DNA from: Pedobacter sp. ISL-64
Lineage (GTDB): Bacteria; Bacteroidota; Bacteroidia; Sphingobacteriales; Sphingobacteriaceae
Length of the DNA stretch: 64,000 nt
Assembly: GCF_018613605.1 (NCBI RefSeq)
Contig: NZ_JAGGPU010000010.1
Location: 1-64,000 of the forward strand
Reading direction: 5' to 3'
The translations under genes were made by a program, and so were the position numbers. Shown here piece after piece: positions 50,328 to 60,092 of this stretch. Positions within the stretch are counted from its first letter, which is position 1. Every line of letters begins with the position of its first letter. The notes beneath the pieces are model-generated. The model was not told where the DNA came from and did no database searches. It was given only the letters and a program-made list of their open reading frames with translations.

Positions 50328-50363
50328 CAGCGGTGGAGCGAGTCCAACCGCTGTTTTCTTTTT
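50328..50363 (+). terminator. Strong intrinsic terminator far from any CDS
   Basis: CAGCGG pairs with CCGCTG and TGGA with TCCA (one bulged A) around the loop GCGAG, followed by TTTTCTTTTT. The nearest plus-strand stop is ybeY's, 569 nt upstream, so this hairpin ends either an unusually long 3' UTR or a separate RNA. Confidence 0.85.
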
Positions 50364-50554
50364 AAAACAGATACAAAAGATAAATAACCTTCGTATTAAA
50401 CCTTATCCTGTGACTAAAGAAGTTAATCTACATCAACACAGCCAATGATAAATCGGGTTATTTAACCAATAAACTTATCCATCAATATTCTGCCATTTTT
50501 AACTGATACAGATTGCTTTACAATTTGATTATGCCGTTCCAAATATTTTATACT

Positions 50555-50562
50555 TACTTTTG
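50555..50562 (+). promoter_or_regulatory. Bacteroidota -7 element TACTTTTG before the ABC-F gene
   Basis: An exact TAnnTTTG lies 37 nt before the TTG start at 50600. The 50364-50554 stretch upstream shows no gene. Confidence 0.55.
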
Positions 50563-50599
50563 CACTAATTTTCCTTTATAAATCCGAAATACAAAAAAA

Positions 50600-52462
50600 T
50601 TGAGCACACTAATTGCGGCAGAAGGCTTAGGTCATGGTTATCATGACGAATGGCTATTTAAAAATTTAACCTTGGGTATTAACTCTGGTCAGCGCGTGGC
50701 GTTGGTTGGAATTAATGGTGCGGGTAAGAGTACACTTTTGAAATTATTGGCAGAAAGGTTCCCTCCGCTCGAAGGTAAAATTGTAAAAAATAAAGCTGTT
50801 AAAATCGGTTTTCTCGATCAGGAACCACAATTTACTGAAGGTTTTTCTATTAGCGACCACATATTCTCTCTTGAGAATAAACAACAACAGTTAATTAAGG
50901 AATATGAAGAATTAATTGAAGACCCTAATCCAGACGAAAAAACGCTTAATCGTTTATATGAAGAATTAAGCGAACACAATGCCTGGGAATATGAACATGA
51001 GATTAAAACCATTTTAAACAGAATGGGCATTACTCATCTTCAGCAGAAAATATCTACCCTATCTGGCGGACAAAAGAAACGTTTGGCACTGGCTAAACTT
51101 TTAATTGAAGATCCAGAAATTTTGGTGCTTGATGAACCGACGAATCATTTGGACATTGATACGATTGAATGGCTGGAGAAATTGTTAACCACCGGACAGA
51201 AAACAATTTTACTCGTTACCCACGATAGATACTTTTTGGATAATGTTTGCAATACCATTGTTGAATTAGATAGAGGTAAAATTTTCAACTATAATGGAAA
51301 CTATGCTTATTATTTAGAGAAGAAATCGGAAAGGGAAGCTTTAGACGCAACGGTTTTACATAAGAACCAACAGCTATTAAAGAAAGAATTGGAGTGGATG
51401 AGACGCATGCCGCAGGCACGCGGAACCAAATCTAACGCCAGAATCAATGCTTTTTACGATTTGGAGGAAAAATCAAAGAAAAAGTCTGATAATCAGAGTA
51501 TTAACCTCCAAATGAAGATGTCTCGTCAAGGCGGGAAGATTATTGAAATGGAACACATTAAAAAAGCATTTGATGGGCGCCCAATAATCAACGATTTTAG
51601 TTACACCTTTAAAAAAGGAGACAGAATTGGCTTAGCAGGAAAGAATGGAACGGGTAAATCTACTTTGCTAAATATCATTACAAGTCAATTAAAGCCAGAT
51701 GCTGGTAAAGTTGACACTGGAGATACAACCGTTTTTGGTTATTACAAACAAGGTGGTTTAACTTTCGATCCAAAAGAAAGAGTAATTGATATTGTAAAAT
51801 CGGATGCTGAATATATTAAGATGGCTGACGGTTCGGTGATTACGGCCTCTGCCCTATTAACCCTATTTCTCTTCCCTCCGAAGAAACAACATGGTATGGT
51901 TGAGAAATTAAGTGGTGGTGAAAAGAAACGTTTGAACTTGATGAAAGTGCTAATGCAAAATCCAAATTTTTTAATTTTGGATGAGCCAACAAACGATCTT
52001 GACATCGACACCCTAAACGTTCTTGAAGAATTTTTAGAAAACTTCCCTGGTATATTAATGCTGGTTTCTCACGATAGATACCTGCTTGATAAAATGAGTG
52101 ATCAACTATTTATCATGGAAGGCGAAGGTGTGGTTAAAATTTATAATGGTAATTATTCTGAATACCGTTTAAGCTTAGAACAACCAAAAGCAAAAACAGA
52201 AACCAAGAAAACCCCTGCCCCTGCTGTAGAACAAGCACCAATTAAAGCAGCAAAAAAATTAAGTTTCAAGGAGCAAAAAGAATTGGAAGAGAATGAAAAA
52301 GGCATTACTGAAACGGAGAATAAAATAGCTTCGCTTAACGAAAGCTTAGTTAAAATTGACGCGACCGACTATGTAAAAATTCAGGAAGTTTCCAACGAGA
52401 TAGAATTGCTTCAGGCAAAGCTTGACGAGTTAACCATACGTTGGCTCGAGCTTTCAGAATAA
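50600..52462 (+). CDS. ABC-F family ATPase (Uup-like)
   Basis: A 620-residue soluble protein with two ABC domains, acting on ribosomes or DNA structures and not in transport. Domain 1 has GINGAGKSTLLKLL, LSGGQKKRLALAKLL and LVLDEPTNHLD. Domain 2 has GKNGTGKSTLLNII, LSGGEKKRLNLMKVL and LILDEPTNDLD. The C-terminal 75 residues (KAAKKLSFKEQKELEENEKG onward) form the coiled coil typical of Uup. The start is a TTG (encoding STLIAAEGLG next). The first internal ATG would remove domain 1's Walker A, so the TTG must be used. Confidence 0.93.
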   Translation: MSTLIAAEGLGHGYHDEWLFKNLTLGINSGQRVALVGINGAGKSTLLKLLAERFPPLEGKIVKNKAVKIGFLDQEPQFTEGFSISDHIFSLENKQQQLIKEYEELIEDPNPDEKTLNRLYEELSEHNAWEYEHEIKTILNRMGITHLQQKISTLSGGQKKRLALAKLLIEDPEILVLDEPTNHLDIDTIEWLEKLLTTGQKTILLVTHDRYFLDNVCNTIVELDRGKIFNYNGNYAYYLEKKSEREALDATVLHKNQQLLKKELEWMRRMPQARGTKSNARINAFYDLEEKSKKKSDNQSINLQMKMSRQGGKIIEMEHIKKAFDGRPIINDFSYTFKKGDRIGLAGKNGTGKSTLLNIITSQLKPDAGKVDTGDTTVFGYYKQGGLTFDPKERVIDIVKSDAEYIKMADGSVITASALLTLFLFPPKKQHGMVEKLSGGEKKRLNLMKVLMQNPNFLILDEPTNDLDIDTLNVLEEFLENFPGILMLVSHDRYLLDKMSDQLFIMEGEGVVKIYNGNYSEYRLSLEQPKAKTETKKTPAPAVEQAPIKAAKKLSFKEQKELEENEKGITETENKIASLNESLVKIDATDYVKIQEVSNEIELLQAKLDELTIRWLELSE

Positions 52463-52495
52463 CCAAAGTATAATTGAAAGATGTTTTCCACGTTA

Positions 52496-52511
52496 TGTTT
52501 CACGTGGAACA
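52496..52511. other. parS site TGTTTCACGTGGAACA
   Basis: Matches the conserved chromosomal parS consensus TGTTNCACGTGNAACA in all fixed positions. ParB binds such sites to load condensin and segregate origins. It lies 34 nt after the ABC-F stop. Confidence 0.88.
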
Positions 52512-52571
52512 TCACACAATCGCTGTGCAAAAATTATTTTTAACACGACGTAATATAGTATAAAAACCAAT

Positions 52572-52587
52572 TGTTCCACGTGGAACA
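52572..52587. other. parS site TGTTCCACGTGGAACA
   Basis: A perfect 16-bp palindrome that fits the parS consensus, 60 bp from the first site and 20 nt before the mnmG ATG. Together they fill the short ABC-F/mnmG spacer. No parA or parB gene is in the window. Confidence 0.9.
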
Positions 52588-52607
52588 TTAAAGAAATATA
52601 AAATAAA

Positions 52608-54470
52608 ATGTTTTCAAAATACGATTTGATTGTTGTTGGTGCTGGTCATGCAGGCTGTGAAGCTGCTGCTGCCGCTGCCAATTTAGGATCATCTGTTTTA
52701 TTAATAACAATGAACATGGGCACGATTGCCCAAATGAGTTGTAACCCTGCCATGGGTGGCGTAGCTAAAGGACAGATCGTTCGCGAGGTGGATGCCATGG
52801 GTGGTTATTCAGGTATTATTTCTGATAAATCGACTATTCAATTTAGAATGCTTAATAAGTCAAAAGGCCCTGCCATGTGGAGCCCAAGAGCACAGATTGA
52901 TAGAATGCGTTTCGCAGAAGAATGGCGTTTAGCTTTAGAAAGAACACCTAACCTTGATATATGGCAGGACAGTGTTGTTGGACTGTTGGTAAAAGATAAT
53001 ACGGTATATGGTGTTAAAACATCTTTAGGTATCGAGATAGAAAGTACAGCAGTAGTACTTACCAATGGAACTTTCTTAAATGGCATAATGCATATTGGAG
53101 AAAAGAAATTTGGAGGAGGTAGAACTGCCGAAAGAGCATCAACAGGAATTACAGAACAACTGGTTGAATTAGGCATGGAAGCAGGTCGAATGAAAACCGG
53201 TACTCCCCCACGTGTGGATGGAAGAAGTTTGGATTATACCAAAATGGAAGAACAGTGGGGAGATGAAAACCCAGGTAAATTTTCATATACTAATACCGAA
53301 GTGTCGACCGATCAACGTTGTTGCTGGATCACTTACACTAATGGAGATGTTCATGAAACTTTAAAAGAAGGTTTCGAAAAATCACCAATGTTTACTGGAA
53401 GAATTAAAGGTTTAGGACCAAGGTACTGCCCATCCATTGAAGATAAAATTAACCGCTTTGCTGAACGCGACAGGCATCAGATTTTCGTTGAACCTGAAGG
53501 ATGGAATACTTGTGAAATTTATGTAAACGGATTTTCAACATCACTTCCGGAAGATGTACAATTTAAAGCCCTAAGGTTAATACCAGGTTTCGAACAAGCA
53601 AAAATGTTCAGACCAGGCTATGCTATCGAATACGATTTCTTCCCACCTACCCAATTGTCTTTAACACTAGAAACCAAATTGATCAGCAATTTATTTTTAG
53701 CCGGACAGATCAATGGAACTACAGGATATGAAGAAGCAGCTTGTCAGGGTTTCATGGCTGGTATAAACGCACATCAAAAAATCACAGATAAACATGAACT
53801 GATCATGAAAAGATCTGACAGTTATATTGGTGTTTTAATTGATGACCTGGTAACAAAAGGAACAGAAGAACCTTATCGTATGTTTACATCGAGAGCCGAA
53901 CACCGTTTGTTATTGAGGCAAGACAATGCTGATATCCGCTTATCTCCTATCGGCCATGAGCTGGGCTTAATTTCGGATGAACGTTTAGAAAAGGTAAATC
54001 AGAAAATTGCAAATGCTGATGCTTTGGTTAAGTTCACCAGAAACCAAGGTATCGAAATGAGCGATGCGAATCCAATGCTAGAAAGTTTAGGATCGAGCGT
54101 TTTAAATCAAAATGTAAAAATACACAGTTTGGTTGGCAGACCTCATGTTGGTTTACCTGATCTGATTAAAGTAAGCAAAGCGCTTGCGGAAGCCACAAAA
54201 GATTTAGACAACGAGACGATTGAGCAAGCAGAAATCAAAATTAAATACGAAAGTTATTTTGAAAAGGAAAATGAAATTGTAGCCAAGATGCTGAAGATGG
54301 AAGACAAAGAAATTAAACCAGATTTCGATTACAATAAAATTGTTTCCATTTCAAAAGAAGCCAGAGAAAAATTATTTAAGATCAAACCGCGTACTTTAGG
54401 TCAGGCATCACGGATTTCAGGCGTTTCACCTTCAGATATATCAGTTTTAATGGTTTATATTAATAAGTAA
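52608..54470 (+). CDS. mnmG: tRNA uridine-5-carboxymethylaminomethyl modification enzyme MnmG (GidA)
   Basis: This FAD protein, with MnmE, builds the cmnm5 group on wobble U34 of several tRNAs. The 620-residue protein has the FAD-binding [19 protein letters not shown], the [10 protein letters not shown] block, [18 protein letters not shown] and the C-terminal [20 protein letters not shown] that binds MnmE and tRNA. The gene is often close to oriC in bacteria, consistent with the two parS sites in its leader. Confidence 0.96.
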   Translation: MFSKYDLIVVGAGHAGCEAAAAAANLGSSVLLITMNMGTIAQMSCNPAMGGVAKGQIVREVDAMGGYSGIISDKSTIQFRMLNKSKGPAMWSPRAQIDRMRFAEEWRLALERTPNLDIWQDSVVGLLVKDNTVYGVKTSLGIEIESTAVVLTNGTFLNGIMHIGEKKFGGGRTAERASTGITEQLVELGMEAGRMKTGTPPRVDGRSLDYTKMEEQWGDENPGKFSYTNTEVSTDQRCCWITYTNGDVHETLKEGFEKSPMFTGRIKGLGPRYCPSIEDKINRFAERDRHQIFVEPEGWNTCEIYVNGFSTSLPEDVQFKALRLIPGFEQAKMFRPGYAIEYDFFPPTQLSLTLETKLISNLFLAGQINGTTGYEEAACQGFMAGINAHQKITDKHELIMKRSDSYIGVLIDDLVTKGTEEPYRMFTSRAEHRLLLRQDNADIRLSPIGHELGLISDERLEKVNQKIANADALVKFTRNQGIEMSDANPMLESLGSSVLNQNVKIHSLVGRPHVGLPDLIKVSKALAEATKDLDNETIEQAEIKIKYESYFEKENEIVAKMLKMEDKEIKPDFDYNKIVSISKEAREKLFKIKPRTLGQASRISGVSPSDISVLMVYINK

Positions 54471-54592
54471 TTGATTATCAATGCTTTAACTACTTTAAAA
54501 ACAGACTTAAAATAAAGCGATACAGACCAAAAAAAAGATTTTTTAATATTACGGTTCCAAAAAGTATAAAAATTCGTCAGAACGTTTAAAAT

Positions 54593-56236
54593 ATGCCAAA
54601 TTTAAAAGCTCAGTATTTTAACCTTAAAAATTTAGCGGTTATTACAACCCTGCTCCTATTTTTTGGTTGTGCAAGTATACAAACACCACAAGGTGGGCCA
54701 AAAGATACAAAGCCGCCAAAAGTTTTAAGCATGACTCCAAAAAATCAAACGAGGAATTTTAATGCTAAAAAAATTGTAATCGAGTTTGATGAATATTTTA
54801 ATCTTAAAGATGAGTTTAAAGAATTTTCAATTTCACCCGATCAGGAAAAAACTCCTGAGTTAAAAAAGAGGCAAAAAAGATTAGAAATTAATCTTAAGGA
54901 TTCTTTAGAAAAAAATACGACCTATACCTTAAACTTCGGAAAGTCTGTAGCTGATGTTAACGAAGGAAACGTAGTTAAAAATTTATCTTATGTTTTTTCT
55001 ACCGGCCCAGAAATAGATTCGTTATCATTAAGCGGCAAGGTAATTAATTCGCTAACAGACGAACCTGAGAAGGAAGTTACTGTATTTATTCTGCCTTTAG
55101 AAAGAGATACCATTTTTGGAAAAAAACGTCCGTCAATTTATACCACTACTGATAGTGCCGGAACGTACAAATTAAATAACCTAAGAAAAGGTACTTATAA
55201 AGTATATGCGGTTAAAGAAAGTAGCGGAGGAGGTGATAAAATATACCAGCAGATTTCGGACGAAGTTGGATTTGTAAAAGAGCCTATTGTAATAGATAAA
55301 AATATAGAGAACGTAGATCTGCAGATTTTTAAAGAGTTAGCACCAGAATTCCGCGTATTAGACCGAAAACTAAATAATGACGGCAGTATATCAATCACCT
55401 TTAACCAGCAGCTTAAAAGCCCTAAAATAACCATTACAGACCCACCAGCTGTAGACGTAGGCAAGTTTGTCCATTTCTCTAAAAACAATGATACCGCCAA
55501 AATATGGCTAAAAGACTTAAGCTTCGATTCGGTTAAAGTTGCCATACAAGATCAAGGTAAAGTTTTACAGACCTTAAACTTTACCCGGGGTAAAAAAGAC
55601 ACTTACACACGCGATGTAACTATTTCTGATAATTTATTGGGCGGCAAGTTAAACCCTTTCCAACAGTTAACCCTAACCTTTCCTTTTCCAACGGCGGCTG
55701 CAGATCCATCTAAAATCACACTTTTAGAAGACTCAGTAAAACGGACGACTTTTGAGGTAGTAAAAGACAGTGTTGATTTTCTTAAATATTACATTAAATA
55801 TCCCTGGAAAAATAAAAGAACCTATGATTTAAAGTTAGCTGCAGGTGCTTTTACAACTATATTCAATGCTAAAAATAAAGATGTAACCAAACGTTTTTCA
55901 CTCGAAAGTTCGGATGCTTATACCACTCTGGTATTAAATGTAACTGTTCCAGATACTTCGAAAAGATATGTTGTGCAGTTTTTAAATGAAAAAAAGGATA
56001 TCATAAAATCTTTTCCAGTCAGCAAAAACTCAAAAGTTACTTTTTCTAAATATCCGGCGGGCAAATATATGCTCAGGGTAATTTATGATGATAATAAAAA
56101 TGGAATCTGGGATACCGGAAATGTTAAAGAAGGATATCAGCCCGAAAAAGTATGGTATTTAAAAGCTTTAATGGATTTAAAACCGAACTGGGAACGTGAA
56201 GATCCATTGGTGATACCCGCACCTCCAACTAAGTAA
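54593..56236 (+). CDS. Ig-like (SbsA/Big_5-type) lipoprotein
   Basis: A 547-residue envelope lipoprotein. A signal peptide ends in the lipobox LLFFGC (Cys26), followed by TPQGGPKDTKPPKVLSMTP and a Big_5/SbsA-like domain (about 38-135) with VIEFDEYFNLKD. A carboxypeptidase-regulatory-like module (about 142-235: SGKVINSLTDEPEKEVTVFI) and two further beta-rich domains complete it. It ends in a domain with a calcium-like DDNKNGIWDTG motif. No enzymatic site is apparent, so it is probably a structural or gliding/cell-surface component. Confidence 0.85.
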   Translation: MPNLKAQYFNLKNLAVITTLLLFFGCASIQTPQGGPKDTKPPKVLSMTPKNQTRNFNAKKIVIEFDEYFNLKDEFKEFSISPDQEKTPELKKRQKRLEINLKDSLEKNTTYTLNFGKSVADVNEGNVVKNLSYVFSTGPEIDSLSLSGKVINSLTDEPEKEVTVFILPLERDTIFGKKRPSIYTTTDSAGTYKLNNLRKGTYKVYAVKESSGGGDKIYQQISDEVGFVKEPIVIDKNIENVDLQIFKELAPEFRVLDRKLNNDGSISITFNQQLKSPKITITDPPAVDVGKFVHFSKNNDTAKIWLKDLSFDSVKVAIQDQGKVLQTLNFTRGKKDTYTRDVTISDNLLGGKLNPFQQLTLTFPFPTAAADPSKITLLEDSVKRTTFEVVKDSVDFLKYYIKYPWKNKRTYDLKLAAGAFTTIFNAKNKDVTKRFSLESSDAYTTLVLNVTVPDTSKRYVVQFLNEKKDIIKSFPVSKNSKVTFSKYPAGKYMLRVIYDDNKNGIWDTGNVKEGYQPEKVWYLKALMDLKPNWEREDPLVIPAPPTK

Positions 56237-56243
56237 AAAAAGC

Positions 56244-56336
56244 CGTTATCTCGACTGAAGTGCAGTCCCGAACTTTCGGGAGAGAGATCTACCTATACAG
56301 ATTTCTCGGCTACGTTGCACTCCGCTCGAAATGACG
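56244..56336. repeat. Family A palindrome with nested CCCGAACTTTCGGG hairpin
   Basis: It starts CGTTATCTCGACTGAAG (one change from CGTCAT) and ends CGCTCGAAATGACG. The same nested hairpin as in 30371-30417 is present. It lies between convergent genes and ends 4 bp before the carbonic-anhydrase stop, so it may serve both as terminator. Confidence 0.82.
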
Positions 56337-56340
56337 TCTA

Positions 56341-56853
56341 TCACGTGGTAAACCAACCCGCATACATGATATAATTATCGGGCAACTTATTTAATAAAGC
56401 CCTTTGCTCATCAGTAATGGGCTTTATTTTTTTTGCAGGTGTACCGGCATATAAATAACCCGTTTCACAAATGGTATTTTCTAGTACTACAGATCCGGCT
56501 GCAATGATACAATACTCTTCTATAACCGCATGATCCATTACAATGGCCCCCATACCGATTAAAACATTATCCTGAACGGTACAGCCATGTACAATAGCAT
56601 TATGCCCTACAGATACTCTATTTCCGATGTGTGTAGAAGCTTTTAAGTAAGTTGCATGAATTACCGCACCATCTTGTATGTTCGATTCATTTCCGATCGT
56701 AATGGCATTTACATCGCCTCTAATTACGGCATTAAACCATACTGAACATTTATCGCCTATCACTACATCGCCAACTATAGTGGCATTCTCTGCAATAAAA
56801 TTGTCTTTTCCAATTTCAGGGTATTTATCTTTTACGGGTAGTATTAAAGGCAT
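56341..56853 (-). CDS. Gamma-class carbonic anhydrase family protein
   Basis: A 170-residue left-handed beta-helix of hexapeptide repeats (for example NATIVGDVVIGDKCSVWFNA and VSVGHNAIVHGCTVQDNVLI). The Zn ligands of gamma carbonic anhydrases are visible as His in VIHATYLK and the two His in VGHNAIVHG. The RGDVN motif is also conserved. Members range from real CO2 hydratases to PaaY/YrdA-type proteins, and activity cannot be decided from sequence. Confidence 0.92.
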   Translation of the reverse strand: MPLILPVKDKYPEIGKDNFIAENATIVGDVVIGDKCSVWFNAVIRGDVNAITIGNESNIQDGAVIHATYLKASTHIGNRVSVGHNAIVHGCTVQDNVLIGMGAIVMDHAVIEEYCIIAAGSVVLENTICETGYLYAGTPAKKIKPITDEQRALLNKLPDNYIMYAGWFTT

Positions 56854-56865
56854 AACTCTATTTTA

Positions 56866-56945
56866 CGTCACCCTGAATTTATTTCAGGGTGTTTTTATGT
56901 ATTGTATATATGATACGTAGATGCTGAACTAAATTCAGCATGACG
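56866..56945. repeat. CGTCACCCTGAA...GCATGACG palindrome (family C)
   Basis: CGTCACCCTGAATTTATTTC, then AGGGTG forms one hairpin and GCTGAACTAAATTCAGC the other, within outer CGTCA/TGACG ends. It is the same type as 19085-19150. Confidence 0.78.
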
Positions 56946-56953
56946 ATTCCACA

Positions 56954-58540
56954 TTAAAAAACAGTATCTACCAGTTCTTTTGCATGTTCAGGATAATCGG
57001 TAGTATAATGTAATCCCCTGCTTTCTTTTCGTTGCATGGCAGATTTGATCACCAGATAAGCTGTTTGAATTACATTACGCAATTCACAAAGTTTAACTGA
57101 AACCTTATTCTTTTTATAAAACTCTTCTGTTTCCTGATAAATTAAAAATAAACGACGATGTGCTCTTTCCAAACGGAAATCAGAACGGACAATACCGACA
57201 TAATCGCCCATAACTTTTTGTAGTTCCCTAAGGTTATGCGTTACCAATACATCTTCATTGCTTTGGGTAACCCCTTTCGAATCCCATTCAGGTATATGAT
57301 CTGGAATAACATTATTCTTAAAGCTTTCAATAGCATCCTGGTAAATACGATGTGCAAAAACCGTAGCTTCTAATAAGGAATTGGATGCCAAACGGTTAGC
57401 GCCATGCAAACCTGTAGAAGAGCATTCGCCACAGGCATAAAGATTTTTAATTGAAGAGCGACCATATTCATCAACCAGAATACCACCACACATATAATGA
57501 GATGCAGGTGTAACAGGAATATAATCTTTCGTCATATCTATCCCTATCGATAAACATTTGGCATATATATTAGGAAAGTGTTTCAGAATGTCAGCCTTCT
57601 TGCGCATGGTAATATCAAGGTAAACAAAGTCATCACCTGATTTCTTCATTTCATTATCTACTGCACGGGCTACAATATCACGTGGTGCCAATGATTTACG
57701 TTCATCATATTCATGCATAAACTCCTCTCCATTCTTACGTCTTAAAACACCACCAAAACCCCTAACAGCTTCCGATATTAGGAACGATGGGTACTCTCCA
57801 GGATGATACAAAGCTGTTGGATGGAACTGAATGAACTCCATATTCCTCACTTTTCCTTTTGCGCGGTAAACCATTGCCATACCATCACCTGTTGCAATAA
57901 CCGGATTTGTTGTGGCCGAATACACATGTCCGGCACCACCCGAAGCCATTACTGTTACATTTGCCACAATCTTTTCCACATCGTTAAGCTCTGTGTTAAA
58001 GGCATATATACCATAACAGTTAATATCTTCGGTACGTTTATCCACAAATTCACCCAGGTGATGCTGGGTAATTAACTCGAGTGCAAAGTAATGTGTTAAT
58101 ATCTCTATGTTGTTATTCTCATGAATTTCATTCAGTAACACCCTTTCTATCTCATATCCCGTGATATCTTTATAGTGTAAAACACGGTGTTCAGAGTGCC
58201 CACCTTCCTTAGCTAAATCGTAAAAACCCGAGTTATCTTTATCGAAGTTAATACCATAATCAATGATCTCCTGAATACGCTGAGGCCCCTCTTTTACAAC
58301 GATTTCCACAATTTTTTCATCACATAATCCATCGCCCGCAATCAAAGTATCATCGATATGTTTCTCAAAAGAATCACCTTTATCTACCACAACTGCAACA
58401 CCGCCCTGAGCGTATTTTGTATTCGATTCGTCTTCGTTCGATTTAGTAACAATTAAAACCTTACCAAACTTTGCAGCTTTAAGTGCGAAACTCAAACCCG
58501 CTATACCTGAACCAATTACCAGAAAATCTACTTTTCTCAT
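56954..58540 (-). CDS. nadB: L-aspartate oxidase
   Basis: This FAD enzyme oxidises aspartate to iminoaspartate, the first step of de novo NAD synthesis. Motifs include the FAD-binding FLVIGSGIAGLSFALKAA, TKYAQGGVAVV, the active-site EFIQFHPTALYHPG and SHYMCGGILVDEYGRSS. The ATG at 58540 (MRKVDFLVIG) gives 528 residues and the usual family start. An ATG at 58552 would add four. It is divergent from nadA across a 451-bp AT-rich spacer. Confidence 0.95.
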   Translation of the reverse strand: MRKVDFLVIGSGIAGLSFALKAAKFGKVLIVTKSNEDESNTKYAQGGVAVVVDKGDSFEKHIDDTLIAGDGLCDEKIVEIVVKEGPQRIQEIIDYGINFDKDNSGFYDLAKEGGHSEHRVLHYKDITGYEIERVLLNEIHENNNIEILTHYFALELITQHHLGEFVDKRTEDINCYGIYAFNTELNDVEKIVANVTVMASGGAGHVYSATTNPVIATGDGMAMVYRAKGKVRNMEFIQFHPTALYHPGEYPSFLISEAVRGFGGVLRRKNGEEFMHEYDERKSLAPRDIVARAVDNEMKKSGDDFVYLDITMRKKADILKHFPNIYAKCLSIGIDMTKDYIPVTPASHYMCGGILVDEYGRSSIKNLYACGECSSTGLHGANRLASNSLLEATVFAHRIYQDAIESFKNNVIPDHIPEWDSKGVTQSNEDVLVTHNLRELQKVMGDYVGIVRSDFRLERAHRRLFLIYQETEEFYKKNKVSVKLCELRNVIQTAYLVIKSAMQRKESRGLHYTTDYPEHAKELVDTVF

Positions 58541-58552
58541 TAATAAAAACAT

Positions 58553-58991
58553 TTACTTTATCCACGATGTTAACAACTAGTTGATAAATGTTAACTCTGT
58601 GTCTAAATTATCCTAACAAATAAATTTGAATGTTTAAAGCTACTCTAAAAAGACAATTTGCCACAATCTTTTAAGTAATTTTTGAGCACCTTTGTACAAG
58701 TAATTAACTTTTTACCCACTTATAAACAATTAACATTCGGGTATTGATAAAAATTGAGCGACTTTTCGATAGTGCTGAAAATCAAACTTATGATATTAAA
58801 GAAATGTAATCTAAATGTTAGTAAACGATTAACAACTTATATAAAAGAACTTTTTTTCGAAACTTGCCAACAATACTAACACACTAATAAACAAACAAGA
58901 TTTATTTATTTAAAAATACTTATTAATTATTGAGACGTTGAAAGCTTTATCTTTGGACCAACGTCAAAATTCAAAAAAGGAAAATTTTAAA
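58553..58991. other. AT-rich nadB-nadA spacer; candidate replication origin
   Basis: No gene is seen. The spacer contains one 8/9 match to the DnaA box (TTATCCACG at 58558-58566), three 7/9 matches (TTTGCCACA at 58657-58665, TTACCCACT at 58712-58720, and TGTGTCTAA at about 58599-58607 on the other strand) and several TTAACA hexamers, including GTTAAC pairs at 58570-58595. A very AT-rich run precedes nadA. It must also hold the nadA and nadB promoters. Origin function is a hypothesis supported mainly by the parS sites 6 kb away. Confidence 0.3.
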
Positions 58992-59990
58992 ATGAACATA
59001 GATGTCTTAGAAGAAATCAATAAAAAAGGTTTCGTAGAAGAAGAAATTGATCCTACCCTCGATCTTTTTGCGGAGATTGAGAAATTAAAAAAGGAAAAGA
59101 ATGCCATTATTCTTGCACACTATTATCAAGAACCTGACATTCAGGATATTGCAGATTATATTGGCGATAGTTTAGGCTTATCTCAGGAAGCTGCAAAAAC
59201 AGATGCTGATGTAATTGTGTTTGCAGGCGTGCATTTTATGGCCGAAACGGCAAAGATTTTATCGCCTAATAAAACAGTTTTATTACCAGATGTAAAAGCA
59301 GGGTGCTCATTAGCAGATAGTTGTCCGCCGCATTTGTTTAGAAAGTTTAAAGAAAAATATCCAGATCACCTGGTCATCACTTATGTAAACTGCACGGCCG
59401 AATTAAAAGCTTTAAGTGACATTGTTTGTACCAGTACCAATGCGGTTCAAATTGTAGAGAGTTTACCTAAAGACCAAAAAATAATCTTCGGTCCCGATCG
59501 AAATTTAGGTGCTTATGTAGCCAAGAAAACCGGAAGAGATTTGGTGTTGTGGAATGGTGCCTGTATGGTTCATGAAATTTTTTCACAGGAGAAAATTACA
59601 AAACTGAAAGAACGCCATCCGAATGCTAAGTTTATTGCGCACCCGGAATGTGAAGAAGTGGTTTTGAAAATGGCTGATTATATCGGTTCAACAACCGGAC
59701 TTTTAAAATATACGATTACCAATCCGGCTACCGAATTTATTGTGGCTACCGAAAGTGGGATTATCCACCAGATGGAGAAGGCGAATCCAACAAAAACATT
59801 TATTCCGGCGCCGCCGAACAACAGCTGTGCTTGTAACGATTGCCCGTACATGAAAAGAAATACTTTAGAAAAACTATATTTATGTATTAAAAATGGTTTG
59901 CCAGAAGTAACTGTACCAGAGCATATTATTGAGCTTGCCCGTAAACCAATACAAAGAATGCTGGATATTTCTGCAGAATTGGGATTATAG
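58992..59990 (+). CDS. nadA: Quinolinate synthase
   Basis: This iron-sulfur enzyme condenses iminoaspartate with dihydroxyacetone phosphate to quinolinate, the step after NadB. The 332-residue protein shows [32 protein letters not shown] and the three cluster cysteines in [16 protein letters not shown] and the CACNDCPYM region. The ATG at 58992 (MNIDVLEE) follows an AAAGGAAAA purine-rich site. An in-frame TTG 54 nt earlier is less likely. Confidence 0.95.
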   Translation: MNIDVLEEINKKGFVEEEIDPTLDLFAEIEKLKKEKNAIILAHYYQEPDIQDIADYIGDSLGLSQEAAKTDADVIVFAGVHFMAETAKILSPNKTVLLPDVKAGCSLADSCPPHLFRKFKEKYPDHLVITYVNCTAELKALSDIVCTSTNAVQIVESLPKDQKIIFGPDRNLGAYVAKKTGRDLVLWNGACMVHEIFSQEKITKLKERHPNAKFIAHPECEEVVLKMADYIGSTTGLLKYTITNPATEFIVATESGIIHQMEKANPTKTFIPAPPNNSCACNDCPYMKRNTLEKLYLCIKNGLPEVTVPEHIIELARKPIQRMLDISAELGL

Positions 59991-59999
59991 TAAATAAAT

Positions 60000-60079
60000 C
60001 GTCATTGCGAGGCACGAAGCAATCTTACAACTATCGCTACCAGCGAACGCATTAAGATGCTTCGTGCCTCGCAATGACG
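60000..60079. repeat. CGTCATTGCGAGGCACGAAG...ATGACG palindrome (family B)
   Basis: CGTCATTGCGAGGCACGAAG at the left and CTTCGTGCCTCGCAATGACG at the right are a perfect 20-bp inverted pair. It starts 9 nt after nadA and ends 13 nt before the symporter ATG. Confidence 0.9.
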
Positions 60080-60092
60080 AAAAAATAAGTAT

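Noticed and set aside
49760..50363. tmRNA or RNase P RNA
   Set aside because: No T-loop GGTTCRA, no ANYALAA-type tag frame and no GAGGAAAGTCC core were found on either strand.
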